Positions 34,276-43,358 of a stretch of DNA of 64,000 nt are shown piece after piece. Positions within the stretch are counted from its first letter, which is position 1; the number at the start of each line of letters is the position of its first letter. The DNA is from JAPPFW01 sp965200835 (lineage in GTDB: Bacteria > Actinomycetota > Acidimicrobiia > Spongiisociales > Spongiisociaceae). The stretch spans positions 1,612,001 through 1,676,000 of the forward strand of contig OZ241390.1 in NCBI GenBank assembly GCA_965200835.1, in the 5' to 3' direction. Position numbers and translations under genes: made by a program. The notes beneath the pieces were generated by a model that worked only from the letters and a program-made list of their open reading frames with translations, was not told the origin of the DNA and ran no database searches.

Positions 34276-34287
34276 GAACATATGTTC
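34276..34287. promoter_or_regulatory. LexA (SOS) box upstream of ruvCAB
   Basis: GAACATATGTTC followed by GTA, 23 bases before the ruvC TTG start. It is identical over 12 bases to the box at 10076-10087. The actinobacterial LexA operator has the form CGAAC-N4-GTTCG, and ruvCAB is a classical SOS operon. Confidence 0.88.
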
Positions 34288-34310
34288 GTATCTGAGAGAG
34301 GGAACTTGCC

Positions 34311-34823
34311 TTGCTGGTCCTGGGTGTGGATCCCGGATTGACCACCACCGGGTTCGGGGCCGTGGCACGGGAGGTGAACACGGTCCGGGCGGTGGTGGCC
34401 GGCGTGATCCGCACCGATAAGGATCTCCCGGCCGCGGTCCGGCTGGCGCGCCTGTACACCGACATGGTGGACCTGATCGAGGAAGTCACACCCGAGGTGG
34501 TGGCGATCGAGCAGGTGTTCGTGAACCGCAACCGGCTGACTGCTTCCCGGGTTGGCCAGGCTTCCGGGGTGGTGATGCTGGCGGCCTCCCTGGCCGGATT
34601 GGAGGTGTTCGAATACACCCCGTCGGCTGTGAAGGCGGTCGTTTCCGGCGATGGTTCGGCGTCGAAGCGACAGGTCCAGGTGATGGTGGCCCGACGCCTG
34701 GGTCTGGCCGCGGTGCCCTCGCCGGCCGACACCGCCGATGCCCTGGCAATCGCCCTCTGTCACCTGCAGAGCATGGGTAGTCTGGTCGGGCGGCTCGCCG
34801 CGGCTCACGGGAGGAAGGGATGA
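34311..34823 (+). CDS. ruvC: Holliday junction endonuclease RuvC
   Basis: 170 residues. RuvC cuts four-way junctions after RuvAB branch migration. The first catalytic aspartate is in LGVDPGLTTTGFG, the glutamate in VVAIEQVFVNRNRLTA, and the C-terminal pair in SPADTADALAIALCH. The start is TTG at 34311 with GAGAGAGGGA a few bases upstream. Its stop overlaps the ruvA start (ATGA). SOS control is expected from the LexA box. Confidence 0.95.
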   Translation: MLVLGVDPGLTTTGFGAVAREVNTVRAVVAGVIRTDKDLPAAVRLARLYTDMVDLIEEVTPEVVAIEQVFVNRNRLTASRVGQASGVVMLAASLAGLEVFEYTPSAVKAVVSGDGSASKRQVQVMVARRLGLAAVPSPADTADALAIALCHLQSMGSLVGRLAAAHGRKG

Positions 34824-35389
34824 TCGGTCGCCTCCGGGGTCGGCTAGCAGCCCTTACCGCCACGGGAGTGGTGGTGGAGGTGGGGGGAGTCGGGTACGAG
34901 GTGACCATGACACCGCGCGACCAGACGGCGCTTCCCCCGGTGGGCGAGGAAGTACTCCTGCACACCCATTTGGTGGTCCGCGAAGACCTCCTGGCCCTGT
35001 ATGGGTTCGAGGCCGAACCGAGCCGGGACACTTTTCGGGTCCTGCTCGGAACGAGCGGGGTGGGTCCCGCGCTGGCGCTCTCCATCCTGGCCACCCTCCG
35101 CCCCGCCGAGGTTCGGATGGCGGTGGCCACCGAGGATGTTCCGGCGCTGGTGGTGGTACCGGGGATCGGTAAGCGAACCGCCGAGAAGCTGATTCTCGAG
35201 CTGCGGCCCAAACTGGGTGCCCTCACCACTCGGTCGGCCACGTCCGGGAGTCTGGCGCGGGCCCGCGAGGCCCTGGAGGCGCTGGGGTACTCTCCGCAGG
35301 AGATCCGGGGGGCGTTCGAGCAGATCTCCCCGGATGGTTCCGTGGAGGAATTGGTCCGGAGTGCCCTGCGAGTACTGGCCCGCCGGTGA
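34820..35389 (+). CDS. ruvA: Holliday junction branch-migration protein RuvA
   Basis: 189 residues. It binds the junction as a tetramer and loads RuvB. Domain I (MIGRLRGRLAALTATGVVVE), the helix-hairpin-helix region (LLGTSGVGPALALSIL, VVVPGIGKRTAEKLILEL) and the C-terminal RuvB-contacting three-helix domain (AREALEALGYSPQEIRGAF) are in order. ATG at 34820 overlaps the ruvC stop. Confidence 0.95.
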   Translation: MIGRLRGRLAALTATGVVVEVGGVGYEVTMTPRDQTALPPVGEEVLLHTHLVVREDLLALYGFEAEPSRDTFRVLLGTSGVGPALALSILATLRPAEVRMAVATEDVPALVVVPGIGKRTAEKLILELRPKLGALTTRSATSGSLARAREALEALGYSPQEIRGAFEQISPDGSVEELVRSALRVLARR

Positions 35390-35400
35390 GCTGACCGGAG

Positions 35401-36426
35401 GTGCGTGAGGACGGCCTGCTGGTGGCCCACTCGACCGGCGAGGACCAATCCAGCGAGGCCATGCTACGTCCCAGCTCGCTGGAGGAGTTCGTAGGTCAAG
35501 CCAAGTTGAAGCAGCGGCTGGCCATTTCCATGGAGGCTTCGGAGGTGATGGGTCGGCCGCTCGACCACTTGCTGCTATCGGGGCCACCAGGACTGGGAAA
35601 GACCACCCTGGCCAGGATCATCGCCACTGAGACCGGCGCGCAGCTGCGCTCGACCTCCGGGCCGGCAGTCGAGCGGCCCGGCGATCTGGCCGCCATCCTC
35701 TCGGGGCTGGAGTATGGGGACGTGCTGTTCATCGACGAGATCCACCGGCTGCCGAGGGTGGTGGAGGAGGTGCTGTACGCGGCCATGGAGGACTTCGCGA
35801 TCGACATCGTGGTGGGCAAGGGCCCTACTGCCCAGTCACTCCGGCTGGGCCTGCCCAGGTTCACGCTGGTCGGCGCCACCACCCGGATCGGCACGGTTAC
35901 CGCCCCCCTCCGGGACCGGTTCGGCATGGTCGACCGGCTCGACTACTACGAGGCCGATGAGCTGGAGCGGATCGTGGTGCGCTCGGCCTCCATAATCGGG
36001 ATTCCGGTCACCGACGCCGGGGCCCGCCTGATCGCTACCCGCAGCCGGGGCACGCCCCGCATCGCCAACCGCCTGCTCACGAGGGTGAGCGAGTATGCCA
36101 TCGCCCGGGCAGACGGCCGGGTCGACTCACGCACCGCTCGGGAGGGCCTGGCAATCTGGGAGGTCGACGACCTGGGTCTCGACAAGGTGGATCGGTTCAT
36201 ACTGGAGGCGATCGTCTCCCGGTTCGGCGGCGGACCGGTGGGTCTCACCACGCTGGCCATCGCGGTGGGCGAGGAGCCCGAGACCATAGAATCCGCCTAC
36301 GAACCCTTCCTCGTCCAGCAAGGTCTGGTGCTCCGCACTCCCAGGGGTCGTATGGCCACCTCCCGCAGCTACCAGCACCTGGGAGTTCCCGAACCGGGAT
36401 CAGCCCAAGGCTCGTTGCTGGGCTAG
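35401..36426 (+). CDS. ruvB: Holliday junction branch-migration ATPase RuvB
   Basis: 341 residues. Walker A GPPGLGKTTLA, Walker B LFIDEIHRL, sensor 1 GATTRIG, the arginine finger in LRDRFGMVDRL and the C-terminal winged helix (PRGRMATSRSYQHLG) match RuvB throughout. LRPSSLEEFVGQAKLKQRL is the typical N-terminal motif. GTG at 35401 lies 11 bases after ruvA; a later start near the conserved region is possible. It completes the SOS-controlled ruvCAB operon. Confidence 0.95.
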   Translation: MREDGLLVAHSTGEDQSSEAMLRPSSLEEFVGQAKLKQRLAISMEASEVMGRPLDHLLLSGPPGLGKTTLARIIATETGAQLRSTSGPAVERPGDLAAILSGLEYGDVLFIDEIHRLPRVVEEVLYAAMEDFAIDIVVGKGPTAQSLRLGLPRFTLVGATTRIGTVTAPLRDRFGMVDRLDYYEADELERIVVRSASIIGIPVTDAGARLIATRSRGTPRIANRLLTRVSEYAIARADGRVDSRTAREGLAIWEVDDLGLDKVDRFILEAIVSRFGGGPVGLTTLAIAVGEEPETIESAYEPFLVQQGLVLRTPRGRMATSRSYQHLGVPEPGSAQGSLLG

Positions 36427-36484
36427 GTCTGCCGTCCGGGGAGGAGGTGCCTCGCCGGCGAGACTTCCCGCCCCTACCCGGGAC

Positions 36485-38971
36485 TCAGGTGCGGGTCCGG
36501 GCGGCGTAGAACGGGCGTAGCTGTGCGGCGGCAGAAACCGGCACTCCGGCCACTTCGATGGTGAACGACCCCGAACCGATCCACTCCGGGGTCACCCCTT
36601 CGTCATTGAGCAAATACCCCATGGCCAGGCAGGCCCCGAAGGTGTGGCCGTACATTCCCGAAGTGGTGCGGCCGACCAGGGCGCCGTCCCGCAAGATGGG
36701 CTCGTCGTGGTAGAGGATGGCCTCCGGATCCTGGAGCCGGAACTGCACCAATCGTTTGGTCCGCACCGCCGTCGCCCGCTGTGCCAGCAGTGCCTCTCTG
36801 CCCGTAAAGTCCCCCGCCTTTTCCCAGGCGACCGCGAAGCCCAGTCCGGCCTCGAGGGGGGTGTCCTCATCCGTGATGTCATGGCCCCAGTGGCGATAGC
36901 CGGCCTCCAGGCGCAGGGAGTTCATGGTGTGATAGCCGGCCGGATGGATGCCGTGAGCCTGGCCGGCCTCCATGAGTACATCGAACAGTTCGACCGCCGA
37001 GTCTCGGGCGACGTACAGCTCCCACCCGAGCTCTCCTACATAGCTGACCCGCAGGGCGCGCACCGGGATCCCAGCCACCACCATCTGACGGGACCACCCG
37101 AACGGGAAAGCCTCGTTGTCCAGCGGAGTGCTGGTCAGGGAGCTGAGCAGCGCCCGGGAGCGGGGACCCATCACGCCGATGGTCGGTAGTTCCATGGTGA
37201 TATCGGACAGGTCGGCGTCATGGCCCCTGAGAGCCTTGCGAACGGTGTGGAAGTCGCGGTTAGCCACCGCTGCACCGGTAACCACCAGGAACTCCTCTGA
37301 CCCGGTGCGGGTGACCGTCAGGTCGGCCTCGATACCCCCACGCTGGTTGAGCCACTGGGTGTAGGTGACCTTGCCCACCGGGGTGTCGACCTCCGCGCCT
37401 CCGAGATGGTTCAGGACCATCAGCGCATCCGGTCCACGGACCATGAACTTGGCGAACGACGACTGATCGTAGAGGGCAACCCGGCGGCGGGTGGCCTCGC
37501 ACTCGTATGCCGAGGCCGGATACCAGTTCTGCTTGCCGTACGAGTAGCGGTATTCCCGTTCCATGTCACCGATGGCGAACCAGTTGGGTCGCTCCCATCC
37601 TGCCACCTCCCCGAACACGGCTCCCAGATCGGACAGGCGGTCATGCAGTACGGATCGGTACACGTCGCGGGCCGATTCGAACTGCCGGAAGGGCCAGTGC
37701 ATGGCATACAGGAGCCCGAGGCTTTCGGAGATCCGATCCTCGAGATAGGACTTCTCGCCCTGGAACGGGAAGGCCCGCCTGAGATCCACCGCGGCGAGGT
37801 CCATCGGGGGGTGGCGATCGGCGATCCAGTCGGCCAGCACCCAACCGGCTCCGCCCGCCGACTGGATACCCACCGAGTTGAAGCCGGCCGCCACGAACAG
37901 GCTGTCCACCTCGGGGGACTCGCCTAGGTAGTACACCCCGTCGGGTGTGAAAGCCTCGGGTCCGTTCAGGAAGAGCTGGATGCCCGCCTCGGCCAGAGCG
38001 GGGATGCGATGGATCGATCGTTCGAAGATCGGACCGATGTGATCCCAGTCCTCGGCCAGGGTCCCGAAGGAAAAGTCGCGTGGTACCTCGTAACGCCAGG
38101 TCTTGGCCCTCGGTTCGAAGAAACCCGCCATCAGCTTGCCGGTCTCTTCCTTGAAGTAGGTGTAGTTGGTGGGATCCCGCAAGGTGGGCATCCCAGGAGT
38201 CATTCCTTCCAGGGGTTCGGTGACCACGTAGAAGTGTTCGCACGGATGCAGCGGGACGTTCACTCCGGCGGCGGCGGCCAGCTGCCGGGTCCAGATCCCG
38301 CAGGCCAGCACCACCGTCTCGGCTTCCACCGGGCCCGCCTCGGTCTCCACACCCACCGCGGTCCCGTTCCTTACCAGGACCTGTTCGACGGCCACCCCCT
38401 CGCGAATCGTCACCCCTCGATCGCGGGCACCCTTCGCCAGGGCCATGGTGGTGTCGACCGGGCTGGTCTGACCGTCCTCGGGGATGAAAACTGTTCCCAC
38501 CAGGTCATCGATCCGGAGCAACGGCCACATCTCCCGGGCCTGTTCGGGAGGGATGATCTCCATCTCCACCCCGGCCGTCCTGGCCATCGACATGCCGCGC
38601 AGGATCTCCTCCCACCGCTCAGGATCGGAAGCCACCGAGATCGATCCGGTGGTGCGATACCCGGTGGACTGGCCGGTCTCGTCCTCCAGTTCCTCGAACA
38701 GGCGGGTGGTATAGGTTGCCAGCCGGGTGAGGCTGTGGCTGGACTTGAGCTGGCTCACCAGGCCGGCCGCGTGCCAGGTGGTCCCTCCAGTCAGGGTGTT
38801 CTGCTCCAGCAGCAGTACATCGGTTATCCCCCGCCGTGCCAGGTGGTAGGCGATTGCACAGCCCACGATTCCCCCACCCACGACCACCACCTGCGCCCGG
38901 GACGGCAGCCCACCCCCAGCGTACCGTGCCTCGGGTAGCTCGATGTCGAGGGTTTCCGAAGGGACTGTCAT
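36485..38971 (-). CDS. Dimethylglycine/sarcosine dehydrogenase-like flavoprotein with folate (GcvT) domain
   Basis: 828 residues, matching two-domain DMGDH/SARDH enzymes. The FAD dinucleotide motif VVVVGGGIVGCAIAYHLARR is near the N terminus, and GGTTWHAAGL carries the histidine that covalently holds FAD in this family. An FAO linker region (residues about 390-440) leads to a GcvT-like tetrahydrofolate-binding half (GVMGPRSRALLSSL, SYVGELGWELYVARDSAVEL, EAGYRHWGHDITDEDTPLEAG). Such enzymes demethylate N-methylated glycines and pass the one-carbon unit to THF. It is the last gene of a three-gene operon, 22 bases after ald. The exact amine substrate is inferred. Confidence 0.88.
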   Translation of the reverse strand: MTVPSETLDIELPEARYAGGGLPSRAQVVVVGGGIVGCAIAYHLARRGITDVLLLEQNTLTGGTTWHAAGLVSQLKSSHSLTRLATYTTRLFEELEDETGQSTGYRTTGSISVASDPERWEEILRGMSMARTAGVEMEIIPPEQAREMWPLLRIDDLVGTVFIPEDGQTSPVDTTMALAKGARDRGVTIREGVAVEQVLVRNGTAVGVETEAGPVEAETVVLACGIWTRQLAAAAGVNVPLHPCEHFYVVTEPLEGMTPGMPTLRDPTNYTYFKEETGKLMAGFFEPRAKTWRYEVPRDFSFGTLAEDWDHIGPIFERSIHRIPALAEAGIQLFLNGPEAFTPDGVYYLGESPEVDSLFVAAGFNSVGIQSAGGAGWVLADWIADRHPPMDLAAVDLRRAFPFQGEKSYLEDRISESLGLLYAMHWPFRQFESARDVYRSVLHDRLSDLGAVFGEVAGWERPNWFAIGDMEREYRYSYGKQNWYPASAYECEATRRRVALYDQSSFAKFMVRGPDALMVLNHLGGAEVDTPVGKVTYTQWLNQRGGIEADLTVTRTGSEEFLVVTGAAVANRDFHTVRKALRGHDADLSDITMELPTIGVMGPRSRALLSSLTSTPLDNEAFPFGWSRQMVVAGIPVRALRVSYVGELGWELYVARDSAVELFDVLMEAGQAHGIHPAGYHTMNSLRLEAGYRHWGHDITDEDTPLEAGLGFAVAWEKAGDFTGREALLAQRATAVRTKRLVQFRLQDPEAILYHDEPILRDGALVGRTTSGMYGHTFGACLAMGYLLNDEGVTPEWIGSGSFTIEVAGVPVSAAAQLRPFYAARTRT

Positions 38972-38993
38972 ACCCGCTGCCGAGAGTCGTCCA

Positions 38994-40079
38994 TCAGCTG
39001 CTCAGCGCGGCCAGCACCGCCGGGTTGGTGATCTCGCCGTGGCGGGTATTGAGGCCGGGGCCTAGTTCAGCCCGCCGTGCCAGCGCTCCGTCGACTCCCA
39101 CCTCGGCGATCAGGGACAGGTAGGGAAGGGTGACGTTGGCCAGGGCGTAGGTCGAGGTTCGGGGCACAGCGCCGGGAATGTTACCCACCGCGTAATGCAC
39201 CACCTCGTCCAGCACAAAGGTGGGATCGGAGTGCCGGGTCTCGTGGGAGGTCTCGAAGCACCCGCCCTGGTCGATGGCCAGGTCCACCACCACCGAACCG
39301 GGCTTCATGTCCGCCACGTCCTCGGCGGTGAGCACGCGCGGCGCCTTGGCGCCCGGCAGCAGGACCGCGCCGATCACCAGATCCGCTTCCAGCACCGCCT
39401 GCCGGACGGCCGGGCGGTTGGCTACCAGGGTCCTGATCGCTCCCCGGTGGATGGCGTCGAGCTCGCGCAGCCGCGCCGGGTCCAGATCGAACACGGTCAC
39501 GTCGGCGCCCAGGCCCACTGCCATCTGCACCGCATTCGAGCCGGCCATACCGGCCCCGATGATCACCACCTTGGCAGCTTCCACCCCGGGCACCCCGCCG
39601 AGCAGCACGCCCCGGCCCCCGCCCGACTTCTCGAGAAATCTGGCACCCACTTGGGCCGACATTCGGCCGGCTACCTCGGACATGGGCGCCAGCAGGGGAA
39701 GGGCACCATCCGGATAGCGAACCGTCTCGAAGGCCAGCGAGGTGGTGCGGGCCTGGCAGAGAGCTTCGGCTATGTGGGGGTAGGCAGCCAGATGCAGGAA
39801 GGTGAACAGGATCTGATCCTCAGCCAGGTGAGGTAGTTCCTCCGGTTGGGGCTCCTTGACCTTCACCACCATGTCACATTCCGACCAGACGCTGGTTGCC
39901 AGGTCCACCATGGTGGCTCCGGCATCGGCGTACTCCTCATCGGTGATATAAGAGCCACTGCCGGCTTCGGTCTGTACCAATACTGTGTGACCGGCGTCGG
40001 TGAGCGTCTTGACCCCGGCCGGGGTAAGCGCCGCCCGGCTCTCGTCAGCCTTGGTCTCGGTAACTACGCCGATTTTCAA
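38994..40079 (-). CDS. ald: Alanine dehydrogenase
   Basis: 361 residues. It interconverts L-alanine and pyruvate plus ammonia with NAD. KIGVVTETKADESRAALTPAG is the canonical N terminus, VKVKEPQPEE holds a catalytic lysine, LHLAAYPHIAEAL a catalytic histidine region, and VVIIGAGMAGSNAVQMAVGLGADV the NAD fold. TTG at 40079 is chosen because it begins the conserved N terminus and has GGGAG six bases before it; the open frame extends 28 codons upstream. Between the aminotransferase and DMGDH genes it probably regenerates pyruvate from alanine made by the aminotransferase. Confidence 0.93.
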   Translation of the reverse strand: MKIGVVTETKADESRAALTPAGVKTLTDAGHTVLVQTEAGSGSYITDEEYADAGATMVDLATSVWSECDMVVKVKEPQPEELPHLAEDQILFTFLHLAAYPHIAEALCQARTTSLAFETVRYPDGALPLLAPMSEVAGRMSAQVGARFLEKSGGGRGVLLGGVPGVEAAKVVIIGAGMAGSNAVQMAVGLGADVTVFDLDPARLRELDAIHRGAIRTLVANRPAVRQAVLEADLVIGAVLLPGAKAPRVLTAEDVADMKPGSVVVDLAIDQGGCFETSHETRHSDPTFVLDEVVHYAVGNIPGAVPRTSTYALANVTLPYLSLIAEVGVDGALARRAELGPGLNTRHGEITNPAVLAALSS

Positions 40080-40107
40080 TTGCCACTCCCAGCCGCCGGC
40101 TGTCAGG

Positions 40108-41436
40108 TCATAGGGCTGCCGCGAGTCTATCAAGCACCCGTGACACTGCCTCGGCCATCTCATCGAATTCGGGGGGACCGGCGATGAGGGGAGGTGAGAT
40201 CATGATCTTGGCGCCGCCCCGGTCATCGACCCTGAGATGCAAGCCCTCCTCCAGAGCTGCCTCGGGCAACACCTCCTTGACGGCCCGAGTGGTTTCCTCG
40301 GCAGAATAATCCCGGCCATCGGCCCGGCTGTGCCCGAGGGCTAGGGCGTAGAGGTAGCCCGTGCCGCGCAGGTCCATAACCGCATCGTGGGCTGACATCA
40401 GATCCAGCAGGCTGGTCCGGAGAGCCTCCTGGTTCCTGGCCACGTTCTCGACCACCCTCTCATCCCGCATGGCGGCCAGGTTGGCGATGGCGGTTGCCAT
40501 CACCACCGGATGCCCTCCCCAGGTTGCCCCATGGATGAAGCCTCCGGCCGGCGAGTCGAGCACCTGATCCACCAGCGGGCGGCGCACCAGGAGACCTCCG
40601 ATCGGCGCGTATCCTGAGGTGGCGCCCTTGGCGAAGGTGATCAAGTCGGGTGTGACTCCCAGCAGGTCGGATCCGAACCAGCGACCCACCCGTCCGAAAG
40701 CGGTGATCACCTCGTCAGCCAGCAGCAGTACTCCGTACTTGTCGCAGATACGCCGCAATTCCGGCCAGTAGCCATCGGGCGGTACCAGCGCGCCGCCGCC
40801 GTTCTGTACCGGTTCGCCGATGACCAGGCCCACCTGTTCCGGTCCCTGACGCAGGATCTCCTCCTCGACCAGCGCGGCACAGGCTGCGCCGTCGGTGTAG
40901 CCGAGGGTGTTGGGCACGTTGCTGAATCCGGGCAGCAAGGGGAGGAAAGGGGTGCGGATTCCGGGCAGGGCGGTGGCCGACAGGGCGCCCATGGTGGTGC
41001 CGTGGTAGGCATCGACCCTCGTGATCACCTTGGTGCGGCCCGGGTTGCCACGGGCGGTGTGATACTGGCGGGCAAACTTCAGGGCCGCTTCGATGGCTTC
41101 TGAACCGGAACTCACGAAGAACACCGCATCGAGGTCGGCCGGCGCCAGGCCGGCGATCGTGGTGGCTGCCTCGACGGCCGCCGGAGTGGTAGCCGACCAG
41201 CATGGCATGTAGGCGAGCTGCTCGGCCTGGTCGCCCATGGCCTTGGCGATGTCGGCCCGCCCGTGGCCGATCTGTACCACGAACAAGCCGGCCAGGGTAT
41301 CCAGGTAGCGCTTACCGGTCCGGTCCCAGAGGTAGCAACCTTCCCCCCTGGTGAACGATGGGATCGCCCCTTGCCGCCAGCTTCGGGCGTCTGTGAAGTG
41401 AAGTAATAGGTGGTCGAGATCAGGATCGGTCATCAT
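40108..41436 (-). CDS. Class III aminotransferase (omega-amino acid/taurine:pyruvate type)
   Basis: 442 residues. PLP-dependent class III fold: FFVSSGSEAIEAALKFARQYH, the AYHGTTMGALSATALPG motif, ADEVITAFGRVGRWFG with the PLP aspartate, and TFAKGATSGYAPIGGLLV with the Schiff-base lysine. IGEPVQNGGGALVPPDGY is common in pyruvate-using enzymes of the beta-alanine, taurine or GABA group. Two adjacent ATGs (41436, 41433) begin it; no ribosome site precedes them, but TACATT six bases upstream could be a -10 of a leaderless promoter. The operon partner Ald suits a pyruvate acceptor. Confidence 0.85.
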   Translation of the reverse strand: MMTDPDLDHLLLHFTDARSWRQGAIPSFTRGEGCYLWDRTGKRYLDTLAGLFVVQIGHGRADIAKAMGDQAEQLAYMPCWSATTPAAVEAATTIAGLAPADLDAVFFVSSGSEAIEAALKFARQYHTARGNPGRTKVITRVDAYHGTTMGALSATALPGIRTPFLPLLPGFSNVPNTLGYTDGAACAALVEEEILRQGPEQVGLVIGEPVQNGGGALVPPDGYWPELRRICDKYGVLLLADEVITAFGRVGRWFGSDLLGVTPDLITFAKGATSGYAPIGGLLVRRPLVDQVLDSPAGGFIHGATWGGHPVVMATAIANLAAMRDERVVENVARNQEALRTSLLDLMSAHDAVMDLRGTGYLYALALGHSRADGRDYSAEETTRAVKEVLPEAALEEGLHLRVDDRGGAKIMISPPLIAGPPEFDEMAEAVSRVLDRLAAAL

Positions 41437-41860
41437 AAGGGGGCAATGTAGTCCTGAACCCCGCCGGAGTAAAGTGTTCCACAGGACTGACGCGGTAGGA
41501 GGGAATGGTCGACAATAGGTCCCAGTTGGATTCCCGGCATGGGGAGCGATGTGCCTTTCCTTTGAAGGAGAGGCACTCGACGAACTGAGGGGTGAGGGTC
41601 GAAGGCAGGCATAGGAGACCATGGCGTTCCATACAAAAACCCGTTCCATTGGGCTTCCGGCGGTGAATCTCGACAAGGCGCTACAACTGGCTGGCGAGTT
41701 TGGAGGACGAGGAGCTGGTGCGACGAATCGATAAGGGGACATGAAGTCGATACCCACGTCCTGCCGTATCTCGTGAACCACGGCTCCCTTCCGTTGAGCA
41801 GCGTAGGGAGGGCTGCTCCGACTTGGTGCCTCGCCGGGCAGCCTGATTTGGTGCTCATCG
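41437..41860. promoter_or_regulatory. Divergent control region of the aminotransferase operon and MocR gene
   Basis: About 420 bases without a supported gene. It contains a 10-bp inverted repeat with one mismatch (GTGCCTTTCC 41551-41560 / GGAGAGGCAC 41567-41576) and a direct repeat CGTTCCAT at 41625-41632 and 41642-41649, 17 bases apart. MocR/GabR/TauR regulators bind direct repeats in such divergent regions, so the latter is a candidate operator (inference). Confidence 0.45.
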
Positions 41861-43339
41861 GTGAGTGATTTGATCCGGTCCGTCGGACCGTCCCACCTCG
41901 TCGACTTCCTCAGCGACGACGGGGGAGCAGGTCCGCGCTACCGGGCGCTGCAGGACGCGCTCACCAGGGCGATCGAGGCAGGTGAGCTCCGTGGCGGTGA
42001 CATGCTTCCTTCCTCCCGGGTGCTGGCCGACCACTCGGGCCTGTCCCGCAACACCGTCAACCGGGCCTACCGCGAGCTGGTGGCGGAGGGCTTCGTCGAG
42101 GCGATCGAGCGGGTGGGCTACGTGGTCAACGACGGCCTCAGCCGTCGCCCCAGATCGCCGCTCGCCAGGCCTTCGGAGAGGGCGAACCCCCCGCCTGACT
42201 GGGATCGCTTGCTGGGCACTACCCACCCGGATGGGGAGGAAACGGCCAGGCCGGCGGGATGGCGGGAGTATCGCTATCCCTTCGTAGTGGGACCGGGACC
42301 CGAGAGCTTTCCGATCGGTGCCTGGACCCGTGCCATGCGAACCGCCCTGCGCGAGGAGCACCGAGGTCCCAGCCTGCACGACCTCGGTGATCGTGACGAT
42401 CCCCTGCTGGTGGACCAGATCCGCCGAACCATCCTTCCGGCGAGGGGAATCGAAGCCCGAACCGATGAAATACTGGTCACCCTGGGTTCCCAGCATGGCA
42501 TCCATCTGGTTGCCGATGCGTTGCTGGGATCCGGTGCCCGGGTGGGGGTCGAGGAGCCCGGCTATCCGGATGCCAGGAACATCTTCCTCGGGAGGGGTGC
42601 TGGACTGGTCTGCCTTCCCGTGGACGAGCGGGGAGTGATTCCACCTCCAGGGATGCCGGATCTCGACCTAGTGCTGGTCACGCCCGGGCGCCAGTTTCCC
42701 ACCAACGTGACCATGACGATTGGACGCCGGCGGCGCCTCTTGTCCCTGGCCGGCCGGGATGGGGTAGTGATCCTGGAGGACGACTACGACTCGGAGTATT
42801 GCTACTCCCGCCAGCCTCCCCCCGCCCTCAAGGCGCTGGACACTGCCGGGCGGGTGGTGTACGTGGGCAGCTTCTCCAAGTTCCTGGCGCCCGGGCTGCG
42901 CCTCGGATTCGTGGTCGCCGACGCCCGCCTGATCAGCCATCTCCGCCGGATGCGGCGCCATGTGCTGAGGCACCCGCCCGGGATCATCCAGCGATCCACG
43001 GCCCTCATGATGGAGGCGGGAGACTACGGGAAGGTCATCAGGCGGCACCGGAGGGTTCTCAAGTCCAAGTGGAGCGCTCTGACGGAGGCGGTTGAGGACC
43101 TCTTTCCGTGGGAGGTGCCCCGAACCGATGGGGGCATGAGCATCTGGGTGCGCGGTCCGTCCCACCTCAATGGGGTCCACCTGGCTGAGCGGGCGCGTTC
43201 GGAGGGCATCGTGATCGAGCGGGGCGATGTCTGCTTCTACCGGACGCCGAGGCCGACCAACTACTTCCAGCTCGGGTTCGCGGCGATCGAACTCGAAGCT
43301 ATCCGTCCCGGGATCGCCCGGCTTGCCTCACTGTTCTGA
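41861..43339 (+). CDS. MocR/TauR-type regulator (GntR HTH fused to aminotransferase fold)
   Basis: 492 residues. An N-terminal GntR winged helix (YRALQDALTRAIEAGELRGG, LPSSRVLADHSGLSRNTVNR, EAIERVGYVVN) is joined through a linker to a fold-type I aminotransferase domain with LVTLGSQHGIHLVADALLG, VILEDDYDSEYCY and the PLP lysine in GSFSKFLAPGLRLGF. Such proteins sense amino compounds or PLP and activate neighbouring catabolic genes (GabR, TauR, PdxR). It diverges from the aminotransferase-ald-DMGDH operon, the probable target. GTG at 41861 begins the conserved region. The aat-like gene follows 19 bases later. Confidence 0.9.
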   Translation: MSDLIRSVGPSHLVDFLSDDGGAGPRYRALQDALTRAIEAGELRGGDMLPSSRVLADHSGLSRNTVNRAYRELVAEGFVEAIERVGYVVNDGLSRRPRSPLARPSERANPPPDWDRLLGTTHPDGEETARPAGWREYRYPFVVGPGPESFPIGAWTRAMRTALREEHRGPSLHDLGDRDDPLLVDQIRRTILPARGIEARTDEILVTLGSQHGIHLVADALLGSGARVGVEEPGYPDARNIFLGRGAGLVCLPVDERGVIPPPGMPDLDLVLVTPGRQFPTNVTMTIGRRRRLLSLAGRDGVVILEDDYDSEYCYSRQPPPALKALDTAGRVVYVGSFSKFLAPGLRLGFVVADARLISHLRRMRRHVLRHPPGIIQRSTALMMEAGDYGKVIRRHRRVLKSKWSALTEAVEDLFPWEVPRTDGGMSIWVRGPSHLNGVHLAERARSEGIVIERGDVCFYRTPRPTNYFQLGFAAIELEAIRPGIARLASLF

Positions 43340-43358
43340 GGGTCATCCAGGGTCCGGG

